Of a stretch of DNA of 64,000 nt, positions 1-11,996 are shown piece after piece. The number at the start of each line of letters is the position of its first letter. Position 1 is the first letter of the stretch. This DNA comes from Setophaga petechia (taxonomy: Eukaryota > Chordata > Aves > Passeriformes > Parulidae). The notes beneath the pieces were generated by a model, which worked only from the letters and a program-made list of their open reading frames with translations, was not told the origin of the DNA and searched no databases. The DNA lies in the NCBI GenBank assembly GCA_024362935.1, contig JANCRA010000120.1, positions 255,501 through 319,500 of the forward strand. Reading direction: 5' to 3'. The translations under genes and the position numbers were made by a program.

Positions 1-1529
1 TGCACTGACAAGCTAACTGCTACACAGCGCTGCGATTGTGTCAGCAGCTTGCAAAGTGCGAGGAAACAGTACTTTCCCACTCTCTTGCTTTCCCTTCACA
101 TTAATACTTGAAAGGAAGGCGTCTTAGACAACTTTATTTACATTTTGCAAAGCACACTGCAGCCGTCTGTGCAACTTCTACAACACGATGGAAGTTGTTT
201 AGTGAGCAGCAACGTTTTCCCCTTGCGAGACAAAGTGAAAAAGCTATTTGCTCAGATGTAGGTATCAAGAAACACTTACTGCCGTGCACTGACAAGCTAA
301 TTGCTACACAGCACTGCGATTGTGTTAGCAGCTTGCAAAGTGCTAGAAAACAGTACTTTCCCACTCTCTTGCTTTTCCCTTCACATTAATACTTGAAAGG
401 AAGGCGTCTAAGACAACTTTCTTTTTCCTGTTACAGAACACACTGCAGCCCTCTGTGCAACTTCTACAACACGATGGAAGTTGTTTAGTGACCAGCAACG
501 TTTTCCCCTTGCGAGACAAAGTGAAAAAGCTATTTGCTTAGATGTAGGTGACAAGAAACACTTACTGAAGTGCACTGAACAGCTAATTGCTACACAGCAC
601 TGCGATTGTGTTAGCAGCTTGCAAAGTGCTAGAAAACAGTACTTTCCCACTCTCTTGCCTTTCCCTTCACATTAATACTTGAAAGGAAGGCGTCTTAGAC
701 AACTTTCTTTTTCTTGTTACAGAACACACTGCAGCCCTCTGTGCAACTTCTAGAACACGATAGGAAATGTTTAGTGAGCCGGAAGGTTTTCTCCTTGCGA
801 GACATAGTGAAAAAGCTATTTGCTTAGATGCAGGTGACAAGAAACCCTTACTGCAGTGCAGTGACAATTTAATTGGTACACAGCACTGGGATTGTGTTTG
901 CAGCTCTCAAAGTGATAGAAAACAGTACTTTCCCACTCTCTTGCCTTTCCCTTCACATTAGTACTTGAAAGGAAGGCGTCTTAGACAACTTTCTTTTTCT
1001 TGCTGCAAAACACACTGCAGCCCTCTGTGCAACTTCTAGAACACGATAGGTAATGTTTAGTGAGCAAGAAGGTTTTCTCCTTGCTAGACAGAGTGATAAA
1101 GCTATTTGCTTAGATGTAGGTGACAAGAAACACTTACTGCAGTGCACTGAAAAGCTAACTGCTACACAGCACTGCGATTGTGTTAGCAGCCTGCAAAGTG
1201 CTAGAAAACAGTACTTTCCCACTCTCTCGCCTTTCCATTCACATTAATACTTGAAAGGAAGGCGTCTTAGACAACTTTCTTTTTCTTGTTAGAGAACATT
1301 CTGAAGCCCTCTGTTCAACATCTACAACACGATGGAAGTTGTTTAGTGAGCATGAAGGTTTTCTCCTTGCGAGACATAGTGAAAAAGCTATTTGCTTAGA
1401 TGTAGGTGACAAGAAACACGTACGGCAGTGCAGTGACAAGTCAATTGGTACACAGCACTGGGATTGTGTTAGCAGCTCTCAAAGTGATAGAAAACAGTAC
1501 TTTCCCACTCTCTTGCCTTTCCCTTCGCA

Positions 1530-3110
1530 TTAATACTTGAAAGGAAGGCGTCTTAGACAACTTTCTTTTTCTTGCTGCAAAACATTCTGCAGCCCTCTGT
1601 GCAACCTGTACAGCACGATGGAAGTTGTTTAATGAGCAGGAACATTTTCTCCTGGCGAGACAGAGTGAAAAAGCTTTTTGCTTAGATGTAGGTTACCACA
1701 GGCAGTTACTGCAGTGCACTGCAAAGCTAATAGATGCACAACACTGGGATTGTGTGCCCAGCTTGCAAAGTGATAGAAAACAGTACCTTTCCACTCTTCC
1801 TGCCTTTTCCATGCACATTACTATTCGAATGGAAAGAATTTTAGACAACTTTCTTTGGCTTCTTGCAAAACACTCTGCACACCTGCCTGCAATCTCTAGA
1901 AGTCGATGGGAGATATTTTCTGAACTGGCTCAGTTTCTCTTTGCAAGACATGGGGAAAAAGCAATTTGCTTCGATATAGGTGAAAAGAGGCACCTACTAC
2001 AGTGCACTGCAAGCTAATTGCTGCACAACACGCAGATTGTGTAAGCAGGTTGCAAACTGATAGAAAACAGTACCTCTCCCTTCTCCTGCCTTTTCTATTC
2101 ACATTTCTATTTGAATGCAAGGCGTTTTAGACAACTTTCTTTTGCTTCTTGCAAAACACTCTGCACACCTGCCTGCAATCTCTAGAACTCGATGGGAGAT
2201 GTTTTCTGAACTGGCTCAGTTTCTCCTTGCGAGACATGGGGAAAAAGCAATTTGCTTAGATGCAGGTGAAAAGAGGCACCTACTACAGTGCACTGAAAAA
2301 CTAATTGCTGCACAACTCTGGGATTGTGTAAGCAGCTTACAAACAGATAGAAAACAGCACCTTTCCACTCTCCTGCCTTTTCCATTCGCATTACTATTCG
2401 AATGGCAGCAGTTTTGGACAACTTTCTTTTGCTTCTTGCAAAACACTCTGCACACCTCCGTGCAACTTCTAGAAAAAATGAGAGTTGTTTTCTGAACTGG
2501 TACAGTTTCTCCTGAAGAGATATAATGCAAACGCTATTGGCTTAGATGTAGTAACAATAGGCAATTATTACAGTGCACTGCAAAGTCAATCGTAGTAGAA
2601 CACTGGGATTGTGTGTCCAGCTTGCAAACTGGTAGAAAACAGTATCTATCCACTCTCCTGCATTTTCCCTTTCCAGGAACATTCGAATTGATGGTTTTTT
2701 TGGACAAGTTACTTTTTCTTGTTGCAAAACACGCTGCAGAGCTGCCTGCAAGCTCTAGAGCACGATGGGAGGTTTTTTGTGAACAGACACAGTTTCTCCT
2801 GGCGAGACATAATGAAAAAGCTTTTTGCTAAGGTGTAGCCGGCAGGAGACGCTAAAGACCAGGAGACGGAGCACTGTGCCTTTAAGCGCCGCTTCCGGGT
2901 GTCTCTCGGCCGTAGCTGTTCTCCGGAGCACGCCGCGATCGGCGTAACGACACCAGATTCTTCGCGCCAAGAAGCGTCTTCTCCTTCTCCGGGAAACAGA
3001 GACTGCGGCAGCTTCTGAACGGCGAACTAGGAAGCGGCACAAAACTGGGATTGGGTAAGCAGCTTTCAAAGTGATAGAAAACAGTACTTTCCCACTCTCT
3101 TGCCTTTCCC
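1530..3110. repeat. Diverged core unit, copy 1
   Basis: Five variant monomers in a row, starting near 1530, 1811, 2096, 2382 and 2668. They differ from ordinary monomers at many positions, for example TTCTGAACTGGCTCAGTTTC in place of TTTAGTGAGCAGGAAGGTTT. The first two are spaced by about 285 bp, so a forward open frame of 130 codons (1625-2017) runs across the junction. The fifth monomer is interrupted by the CpG-rich segment. Copy 1 carries the CTTCGATATA variant at 1970 and the CpG-preserving form of the insert. Confidence 0.9.
2838..3037. repeat. CpG-rich 200-bp segment in core copy 1
   Basis: A GC-rich stretch with more than 20 CpG dinucleotides sits inside an otherwise AT-leaning, CpG-poor satellite. 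It begins at GCCGGCAGGAGACG and ends at GAAGCGG, where monomer sequence resumes with CACAAAACTGGG. About 45 bp of the host monomer is missing, so this is a replacement and not a clean insertion. It contains CGCTTCCGGG, which reads as an ETS-type CCCGGAAGCG on the other strand. Its origin is unrecognised; it looks like a captured promoter or 5' exon fragment. This copy has the CTCCGGAG, CCGCGATC and AACTAGGAAG variants. Confidence 0.85.
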
Positions 3111-6100
3111 TTCACATTAATACTTGAAAGGAAGGCGTCTTAGACAACTTTCTTTTACTTTTTGCAAAACACACTGCAGTCCTCTGTGCAACTTCTAGAG
3201 CACGATAGGAGATGTTTAGTGAGAGGAAGGTTTTCTCCTGGCGAGACAGAGTGAAAAAGCTATTTGATCAGATGTAGGTGACAAGAAACACTTACTGCAG
3301 TGCACTGAAAAGCTTACTGCTACACAGCACTGCGATTGTGTTAGCAGCCTGCAAAGTGCTAGAAAACAATACTTTCCCACTCTCTTGCCTTTCCCTTCAC
3401 ATTAATACTTGAAAGGAAGGCGTCTTAGACAACTTTCTTTTACATTTTGCAAAACACACTGCAGCCGTCTGTGCAACTTCTACAACACGATGGAAGTTGT
3501 TTAGTGAGCAGGAACGTTTTCCCCTTGCGAGACAAAGGGAAAAAGCTATTTGCTCAGATGTAGTTATCAAGAAACACTTACTGCCATGCACTGACAAGCT
3601 AATTGCTACACAGCACTGCGATTGTGTTAGCAGCTTGCAAAGTGCTAGAAAACAGTACTTTCCCACTCTCTTGCCTTTCCCTTCACATTAATACTTGAAA
3701 GGAAGGCGTCTTAGACAACTTTCTTTTTCTTGCTGCAAAACACACTGCAGCCCTCTGTGCAACTTCTACAACACGATAGGAAATGTTTAGTGAGCAGGAA
3801 GGTTTTCTCCTTGCGAGACATAGTGAAAAAGCTTTTTGCTTAGATATAGGTGACAAGAAACACTTACTGCAGTGCACTGAACAGCTAATTGCAACACAAA
3901 ACTGCGATTGTGTCAGCAGCTTGCAAAGTGCTAGAAAACAGTACTTTCCCACTCTCTTGCCTTTCCCTTCACATTAATACTTGAAAGGAAGGCGTCTTAG
4001 ACAACTTTCTTTTTCTTGCTGCAAAACACACTGCAGCCCTCTGTGCAACTTCTAGAACACGATAGAAGCTGTTTAGTGAGCAGCAACATTTTCCCCTTGC
4101 GAGACAAGGTGAAAAAGCTATTTGCTCAGATGTAGGTATCAAGAAACACTTACTGCCGTGCACTGACAAGCTAATTGCTACACAGCACTGCGATTGTGTT
4201 AGCAGCTTGCAAAGTGCTAGAAAACAGTACTTTCCCACTCTCTTGCCTTTCCCTTCACATTAATACTTGAAAGGAAGGCATCTTAGACAACTTTTTTTTC
4301 TTGTTACAGAACACACTGCAGCCCTCTGTGCAACTTCTAGAACACGATAGGAAATGTTTAGTGAGCAAGAAGGTTTTCTCCTTGCGAGACAGAGTGAAAA
4401 ACCTATTTGCTAAGATGTAGGTGACAAGAAACACTTACTGCAGTGCACTGACAAGCTAACTGCTACACAGCACTGCGATTGTGTTAGCAGCCTGCAAAGT
4501 GGTAGAAAACTACTTTCCCACTCTCTTGCCTTTCCCTTCACATTAATACTTGAAAGGAAGGCATCTTAGACAACTTTCTTTTTCTTGTGTCAAAAAACTC
4601 TGCAGCCCTCTCTGCAACATCTACAACACGATGGAAGTTGTTTAGTGAGCAGGAAGGTTTTCTCCTTGCGAGACATAGTGAAAAAGCTTTTTGCTTAGAT
4701 GTAGGTGACAAGAAACACTTACTGCAGTGCACTGAACAGCTAACTGCTACACAGAACTGGGATTGTGTTAGCAGCTTGCAAAGTGCTAGAAAACAGTACT
4801 TTCCCACTCTCTTGCTTTCCCTTCACATTAATACCTGAAAGGAGGGCGTCTTAGACAACTTTCTTTTACATTTTGCAAAGCACACTGCAGCCGTCTGTGC
4901 AACTTCTACAACACGATGGAAGTTGTTTATTGAGCAGCAACGTTTTCCCCTTGCGAGACAAAGTGAAAAAGCTATTTGCTCAGATGTAGGTATCAAGAAA
5001 CACTTACTGCCGTGCAATGACAAGCTAATTGCTACACAGCACTGCGATTGTGTTAGCAGCTTGCAAAGGGCCAGAAAACAGTACTTTCCCACTCTCTTGC
5101 TTTTCCCTTCACATTAATACTTGAAAGGAAGGCGTCTAATACAACTTTCTTTTTCCTGTTACAGAACACACTGCAGCCCTCTGTGCAACTTCTACAACAC
5201 GATGGAAGTTGTTTAGTGACCAGCAACGTTTTCCCCTTGCGAGACAAAGTGAAAAATCTATTTGCTTAGATGTAGGTGACAAGAAACACTTACTGCCGTG
5301 CACTGACAAGCTAATTGCTACACAGTACTGCGATTGTGTTAGCAGCTTGCAAAGTGCTAGAAAACAGTACTTTCCCACTCTCTTGCTTTTCCCTTCACAT
5401 TAATACTTGAAAGGAAGGCGTCTAAGACAACTTTCTTTTTCCTGTTACAGAACACACTGCAGCCGTCTGTGCAACTTCTACAACACGATGTAAGTTGTTG
5501 AGTGAGCAGGAACGTTTTCCCCTTGCGAGACAAAGGGAAAAAGCTATTTGCTCAGATGTAGTTATCAAGAAACACTTACTGCCGTGCACTGACAAGCTAA
5601 TTGCTACACAGCACTGCCATTCTGTTAGCAGCTTGCAAAGTGCTAGAAAACAGTACTTTCCCACTCTCTTGCCTTTCCATTCACATTAACACTTGAAAGG
5701 AAGGCGTCTTAGACAACTTTCTTTTTCTTGCTGCAAAACACACTGCAGCCCTCTGTGCAACTTCTACAACAGGATAGGAGATGTTTAGTGAGCAAGAAGG
5801 TTTTCTCCTTGCGAGACAGAGTGAAAAAGCTATTTGCTTAGATGTAGGTGACAAGAAACACTTACTGCAGTGCACTGAAAAGCTAACTGCTACACAGCAC
5901 TGCGATTGTGTTAGCAGCCTGCAAAGTGGTAGAAGACTACTTTCCCACTCTCTTGCCTTTCCCTTCACATTAATACTTGAAAGGAAGGCATCTTAGACAA
6001 CTTTCTTTTTCTTGTGTCAAAAAACTCTGCAGCCCTCTCTGCAACATCTGCAACACGATGGAAGTTGTTTAGTGAGCAGGAAGGTTTTCTCCTTGCGAGA

Positions 6101-8256
6101 CATAGTGAAAAAGCTCTTTGCTTAGATGTAGGTGACAAGAAACACTTACTGCAGTGCACTGACAAGCTAATTGCTACACAGCACTGCGATTGTGTCAGCA
6201 GCTTGCAAAGTGCGAGGAAACAGTACTTTCCCACTCTCTTGCTTTCCCTTCACATTAATACTTGAAAGGAAGGCGTCTTAGACAACTTTCTTTTACATTT
6301 TGCAAAACACACTGCAGCCCTCTGTGCAACTTCTACAACACGATGGAAGTTGTTTAGTTAGCAGCAACGTTTTCCCCTTGCGAGACAAAGTGAAAAAGCT
6401 ATTTGCTCAGAGGTAGTTATCAAGAAACACTTACTGCCGTGCACTGAACAGCTAATTGCTACACAGAACTGGGATTGTGTTAGCAGCTTGCAAAGTGCTA
6501 GAAAACAGTACTTTCCCACTCTCTTGCCTTTCCCTTCACATTAATACTTGAAAGGAAGGCGTCTTAGACAAGTTTCTTTTACATTTTGCAAAAAACACTG
6601 CAGCCCTCTGTGCAACTTCTACAACACGATGGAAGTTGTTTAGTGAGCAGCAACGTTTTCCCCTTGCGAGACAAAGTGAAAAAGCTATTTGCTCAGATGT
6701 AGGTATCAAGAAACACTTACTGCCGTGCACTGACAAGCTAACTGCTACACAGCACTGCGATTGTGTTAGCAGCCTGCAAAGTGCTAGAAAACAGTACTTT
6801 CCCACTCTCTTGCCTTTCCCTTCACATTAATACTTGAAAGGAAGGCGTCTTAGACAACTTTCTTTTACATTTTGCAAAGCACACTGCAGCCGTCTGTGCA
6901 ACTTCTACAACACGATGGAAGTTGTTTAGTGAGCAGCAACGTTTTCCCCTTGCGAGACAAAGTGAAAAAGCTATTTGCTCAGATGTAGGTATCAAGAAAC
7001 ACTTACTGCCGTGCACTGACAAGCTAATTGCTACACAGCACTGCGATTGTGTTAGCAGCTTGCAAAATGCTAGAAAACAGTACTTTCCCACTCTCTTGCT
7101 TTTCCCTTCACATTAATACTTGAAAGGAAGGCGTCTAAGACAACTTTCTTTTTCCTGTTACAGAACACACTGCAGCCCTCTGTGCAACTTCTACAACACG
7201 ATGGAAGTTTTTTAGTGACCAGCAACGTTTTCCCCTTGCGAGACAAAGTGAAAAAGCTATTTGCTTAGATGTAGGTGACAAGAAACACTTACTGAAGTGC
7301 ACTGAACAGCTAATTGCTACAGAGCACTGCGATTGTACTAGCAGCTTGCAAAGTGCTAGAAAACAGTACTTTCCCACTCTCTTGCCTTTCCCTTCACATT
7401 AATACTTGAAAGGAAGGCGTCTTAGACAACTTTGTTTTTCTTGTTACAGAACACACTGCAGCCCTCTGTGCAACTTCTAGAACACGATAGGAAATGTTTA
7501 GTGAGCCGGAAGGTTTTCTCCTTGCGAGACATAGTGAAAAAGCTATTTGCTTAGATGCAGGTGACAAGAAACCCTTACTGCAGTGCAGTGACAAGTTAAT
7601 TGGTACACAGCACTGGGATTGTGTTTGCAGCTCTCAAAGTGATAGAAAACAGTACTTTCCCACTCTCTTGCCTTTCCCTTCACATTAATACTTGAAAGGA
7701 AGGCGTCTTAGACAACTTTCTTTTTCTTGCTGCAAAACACACTGCAGCCCTCTGTGCAACTTCTAGAACACGATAGGTAATGTTTAGTGAGCAAGAAGGT
7801 TTTCTCCTTGCGAGACAGAGTGATAAAGCTATTTGCTTAGGTGTAGGTGACAAGAAACACTTACTGCAGTGCACTGAAAAGCTAACTGCTACACAGCACT
7901 GCGATTGTGTTAGCAGCCTGCAAAGTGCTAGAAAACAGTACTTTCCCACTCTCTCGCCTTTCCATTCACATTAATACTTGAAAGGAAGGCGTCTTAGACA
8001 ACTTTCTTTTTCTTGTTAGAGAACATTCTGAAGCCCTCTGTTCAACATCTACAACACGATGGAAGTTGTTTAGTGAGCATGAAGGTTTTCTCCTTGCGAG
8101 ACATAGTGAAAAAGCTATTTGCTTAGATGTAGGTGACAAGAAACACGTACGGCAGTGCAGTGACAAGTCAATTGGTACACAGCACTGGGATTGTGTTAGC
8201 AGCTCTCAAAGTGATAGAAAATAGTACTTTCCCACTCTCTTGCCTTTCCCTTCGCA
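3111..8256. repeat. Run of about 18 ordinary monomers
   Basis: Ordinary monomers between core copies 1 and 2, with small indels such as GTAGAAAACTAC near 4501 and TAGAAGACTAC near 5930 that shift the phase by 2-3 bp. Several subtypes alternate: one with GTATCAAGAAACAC and GCCGTGCACTGACAAG, and one with GTGACAAGAAACAC and GCAGTGCACTGAA. No gene or foreign insertion is visible here. Confidence 0.9.
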
Positions 8257-9837
8257 TTAATACTTGAAAGGAAGGCGTCTTAGACAACTTTCTTTTTCTT
8301 GCTGCAAAACATTCTGCAGCCCTCTGTGCAACCTGTACAGCACGATGGAAGTTGTTTAATGAGCAGGAACATTTTCTCCTTGCGAGACATAGTGAAAAAG
8401 CTTTTTGCTTAGATGTAGGTTACCACAGGCAGTTACTGCAGTGCACTGCAAAGCTAATAGATGCACAACACTGGGATTGTGTGCCCAGCTTGCAAAGTGA
8501 TAGAAAACAGTACCTTTCCACTCTTCCTGCCTTTTCCATGCACATTACTATTCGAATGGAAAGAATTTTAGACAACTTTCTTTGGCTTCTTGCAAAACAC
8601 TCTGCACACCTGCCTGCAATCTCTAGAAGTCCATGGGAGATATTTTCTGAACTGGCTCAGTTTCTCTTTGCAAGACATGGGGAAAAAGCAATTTGCTTCG
8701 ATATAGGTGAAAAGAGGCACCTACTACAGTGCACTGCAAGCTAATTGCTGCACAACACGCAGATTGTGTAAGCAGGTTGCAAACTGATAGAAAACAGTAC
8801 CTCTCCCTTCTCCTGCCTTTTCTATTCACATTTCTATTTGAATGCAAGGCGTTTTAGACAACTTTCTTTTGCTTCTTGCAAAACACTCTGCACACCTGCC
8901 TGCAATCTCTAGAACTCGATGGGAGATGTTTTCTGAACTGGCTCAGTTTCTCCTTGCGAGACATGGGGAAAAAGCAATTTGCTTAGATGCAGGTGAAAAG
9001 AGGCACCTACTACAGTGCACTGAAAAACTAATTGCTGCACAACTCTGGGATTGTGTAAGCAGCTTACAAACAGATAGAAAACAGCACCTTTCCACTCTCC
9101 TGCCTTTTCCATTCGCATTACTATTCGAATGGCAGCAGTTTTGGACAACTTTCTTTTGCTTCTTGCAAAACACTCTGCACACCTCCGTGCAACTTCTAGA
9201 AAAAATGAGAGTTGTTTTCTGAACTGGTACAGTTTCTCCTGAAGAGATATAATGCAAACGCTATTGGCTTAGATGTAGTAACAATAGGCAATTATTACAG
9301 TGCACTGCAAAGTCAATCGTAGTAGAACACTGGGATTGTGTGTCCAGCTTGCAAACTGGTAGAAAACAGTATCTATCCACTCTCCTGCATTTTCCCTTTC
9401 CAGGAACATTCGAATTGATGGCTTTTTTGGACAAGTTACTTTTTCTTGTTGCAAAACACTCTGCAGAGCTGCCTGCAAGCTCTAGAGCACGATGGGAGGT
9501 TTTTTGTGAACAGACACAGTTTCTCCTGGCGAGACATAATGAAAAAGCTTTTTGCTAAGGTGTAGCCGGCAGGAGACGCTAAAGACCAGGAGACGGAGCA
9601 CTGTGCCTTTAAGCGCCGCTTCCGGGTGTCTCTCGGCCGTAGCTGTTCTCTGGAGCACGCCGCAATCGGCGTAACGACACCAGATTCTTCGCGCCAAGAA
9701 GCGTCTTCTCCTTCTCCGGGAAAAAGAGACTGCGGCAGCTTCTGAACGGCGAACTACGAAGCGGCACAAAACTGGGATTGGGTAAGCAGCTTTCAAAGTG
9801 ATAGAAAACAGTACTTTCCCACTCTCTTGCCTTTCCC
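8257..9837. repeat. Diverged core unit, copy 2
   Basis: Same five-monomer structure as copy 1 at an offset of 6727. It is marked by AGTCCATGGG near 8630 and by the CpG-decayed form of the insert. The forward frame across the first two monomers stays open (8352-8744). Confidence 0.9.
9565..9764. repeat. CpG-rich segment in core copy 2
   Basis: Differs from copy 1 at CTCTGGAG and CCGCAATC, both CpG-to-TpG/CpA changes of the kind left by cytosine methylation, and at AAAAAGAG and GAACTACG. Confidence 0.85.
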
Positions 9838-10415
9838 TTCACATTAATACTTGAAAGGAAGGCGTCTTAGACAACTTTCTTTTTCTTGCTGCAAAACACA
9901 CTGCAGCCCTCTGTGCAACTTCTAGAACACGATAGGTAATGTTTAGTGAGCAAGAAGGTTTTCTCCTTGCGAGACAGAGTGATAAAGCTATTTGCTTAGA
10001 TGTAGGTGACAAGAAACACTTACTGCAGTGCACTGAAAAGCTAACTGCTACACAGCACTGCGATTGTGTTAGCAGCCTGCAAAGTGCTAGAAAACAGTAC
10101 TTTCCCACTCTCTCGCCTTTCCATTCACATTAATACTTGAAAGGAAGGCGTCTTAGACAACTTTCTTTTTCTTGTTAGAGAACATTCTGAAGCCCTCTGT
10201 TCAACATCTACAACACGATGGAAGTTGTTTAGTGAGCATGAAGGTTTTCTCCTTGCGAGACATAGTGAAAAAGCTATTTGCTTAGATGTAGGTGACAAGA
10301 AACACGTACGGCAGTGCAGTGACAAGTCAATTGGTACACAGCACTGGGATTGTGTTAGCAGCTCTCAAAGTGATAGAAAATAGTACTTTCCCACTCTCTT
10401 GCCTTTCCCTTCGCA

Positions 10416-11996
10416 TTAATACTTGAAAGGAAGGCGTCTTAGACAACTTTCTTTTTCTTGCTGCAAAACATTCTGCAGCCCTCTGTGCAACCTGTACAGC
10501 ACGATGGAAGTTGTTTAATGAGCAGGAACATTTTCTCCTTGCGAGACATAGTGAAAAAGCTTTTTGCTTAGATGTAGGTTACCACAGGCAGTTACTGCAG
10601 TGCACTGCAAAGCTAATAGATGCACAACACTGGGATTGTGTGCCCAGCTTGCAAAGTGATAGAAAACAGTACCTTTCCACTCTTCCTGCCTTTTCCATGC
10701 ACATTACTATTCGAATGGAAAGAATTTTAGACAACTTTCTTTGGCTTCTTGCAAAACACTCTGCACACCTGCCTGCAATCTCTAGAAGTCCATGGGAGAT
10801 ATTTTCTGAACTGGCTCAGTTTCTCTTTGCAAGACATGGGGAAAAAGCAATTTGCTTAGATATAGGTGAAAAGAGGCACCTACTACAGTGCACTGCAAGC
10901 TAATTGCTGCACAACACGCAGATTGTGTAAGCAGGTTGCAAACTGATAGAAAACAGTACCTCTCCCTTCTCCTGCCTTTTCTATTCACATTTCTATTTGA
11001 ATGCAAGGCGTTTTAGACAACTTTCTTTTGCTTCTTGCAAAACACTCTGCACACCTGCCTGCAATCTCTAGAACTCGATGGGAGATGTTTTCTGAACTGG
11101 CTCAGTTTCTCCTTGCGAGACATGGGGAAAAAGCAATTTGCTTAGATGCAGGTGAAAAGAGGCACCTACTACAGTGCACTGAAAAACTAATTGCTGCACA
11201 ACTCTGGGATTGTGTAAGCAGCTTACAAACAGATAGAAAACAGCACCTTTCCACTCTCCTGCCTTTTCCATTCGCATTACTATTCGAATGGCAGCAGTTT
11301 TGGACAACTTTCTTTTGCTTCTTGCAAAACACTCTGCACACCTCCGTGCAACTTCTAGAAAAAATGAGAGTTGTTTTCTGAACTGGTACAGTTTCTCCTG
11401 AAGAGATATAATGCAAACGCTATTGGCTTAGATGTAGTAACAATAGGCAATTATTACAGTGCACTGCAAAGTCAATCGTAGTAGAACACTGGGATTGTGT
11501 GTCCAGCTTGCAAACTGGTAGAAAACAGTATCTATCCACTCTCCTGCATTTTCCCTTTCCAGGAACATTCGAATTGATGGTTTTTTTGGACAAGTTACTT
11601 TTTCTTGTTGCAAAACACTCTGCAGAGCTGCCTGCAAGCTCTAGAGCACGATGGGAGGTTTTTTGTGAACAGACACAGTTTCTCCTGGCGAGACATAATG
11701 AAAAAGCTTTTTGCTAAGGTGTAGCCGGCAGGAGACGCTAAAGACCAGGAGACGGAGCACTGTGCCTTTAAGCGCCGCTTCCGGGTGTCTCTCGGCCGTA
11801 GCTGTTCTCTGGAGCACGCCGCAATCGGCGTAACGACACCAGATTCTTCGCGCCAAGAAGCGTCTTCTCCTTCTCCGGGAAAAAGAGACTGCGGCAGCTT
11901 CTGAACGGCGAACTACGAAGCGGCACAAAACTGGGATTGGGTAAGCAGCTTTCAAAGTGATAGAAAACAGTACTTTCCCAATCTCTTGCCTTTCCC
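10416..11996. repeat. Diverged core unit, copy 3
   Basis: Sister of copy 2, 2159 bp downstream, separated from it by two ordinary monomers. It has CTTAGATATA near 10856 where copies 1, 2, 4 and 5 have CTTCGATATA, and CCAATCTCTTGCC at its right end. Confidence 0.9.
11724..11923. repeat. CpG-rich segment in core copy 3
   Basis: Carries the same four diagnostic variants as copy 2, including both CpG losses, confirming that the pair duplicated after the decay. Confidence 0.85.

Larger units (their letters stand above)
1..9837. repeat. 6727-bp large-scale duplication in block A
   Basis: Bases 1-3110 recur at 6728-9837 with a constant offset of 6727, including the same order of monomer variants and the core at the end. 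Differences are scattered single bases, for example TAG to CAT-flanking changes and one SNP that turns AGTCGATGGG into AGTCCATGGG in the second copy. The 3.6 kb between the two copies consists of ordinary monomers. The offset is close to 18 monomers plus one core, so an unequal exchange within the array explains it. Confidence 0.85.
7679..11996. repeat. 2159-bp tandem higher-order repeat, two copies
   Basis: 7679-9837 and 9838-11996 match at a constant offset of 2159. Each unit is two ordinary monomers plus one core. The shared private variants (AGTCCATGGG, CTCTGGAGC, CCGCAATC, GAACTACG) show that these two cores are sisters. Few differences are visible, including CTTCGATATA versus CTTAGATATA and a GGCTTTTTTG versus GGTTTTTTTG change. 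Confidence 0.9.
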
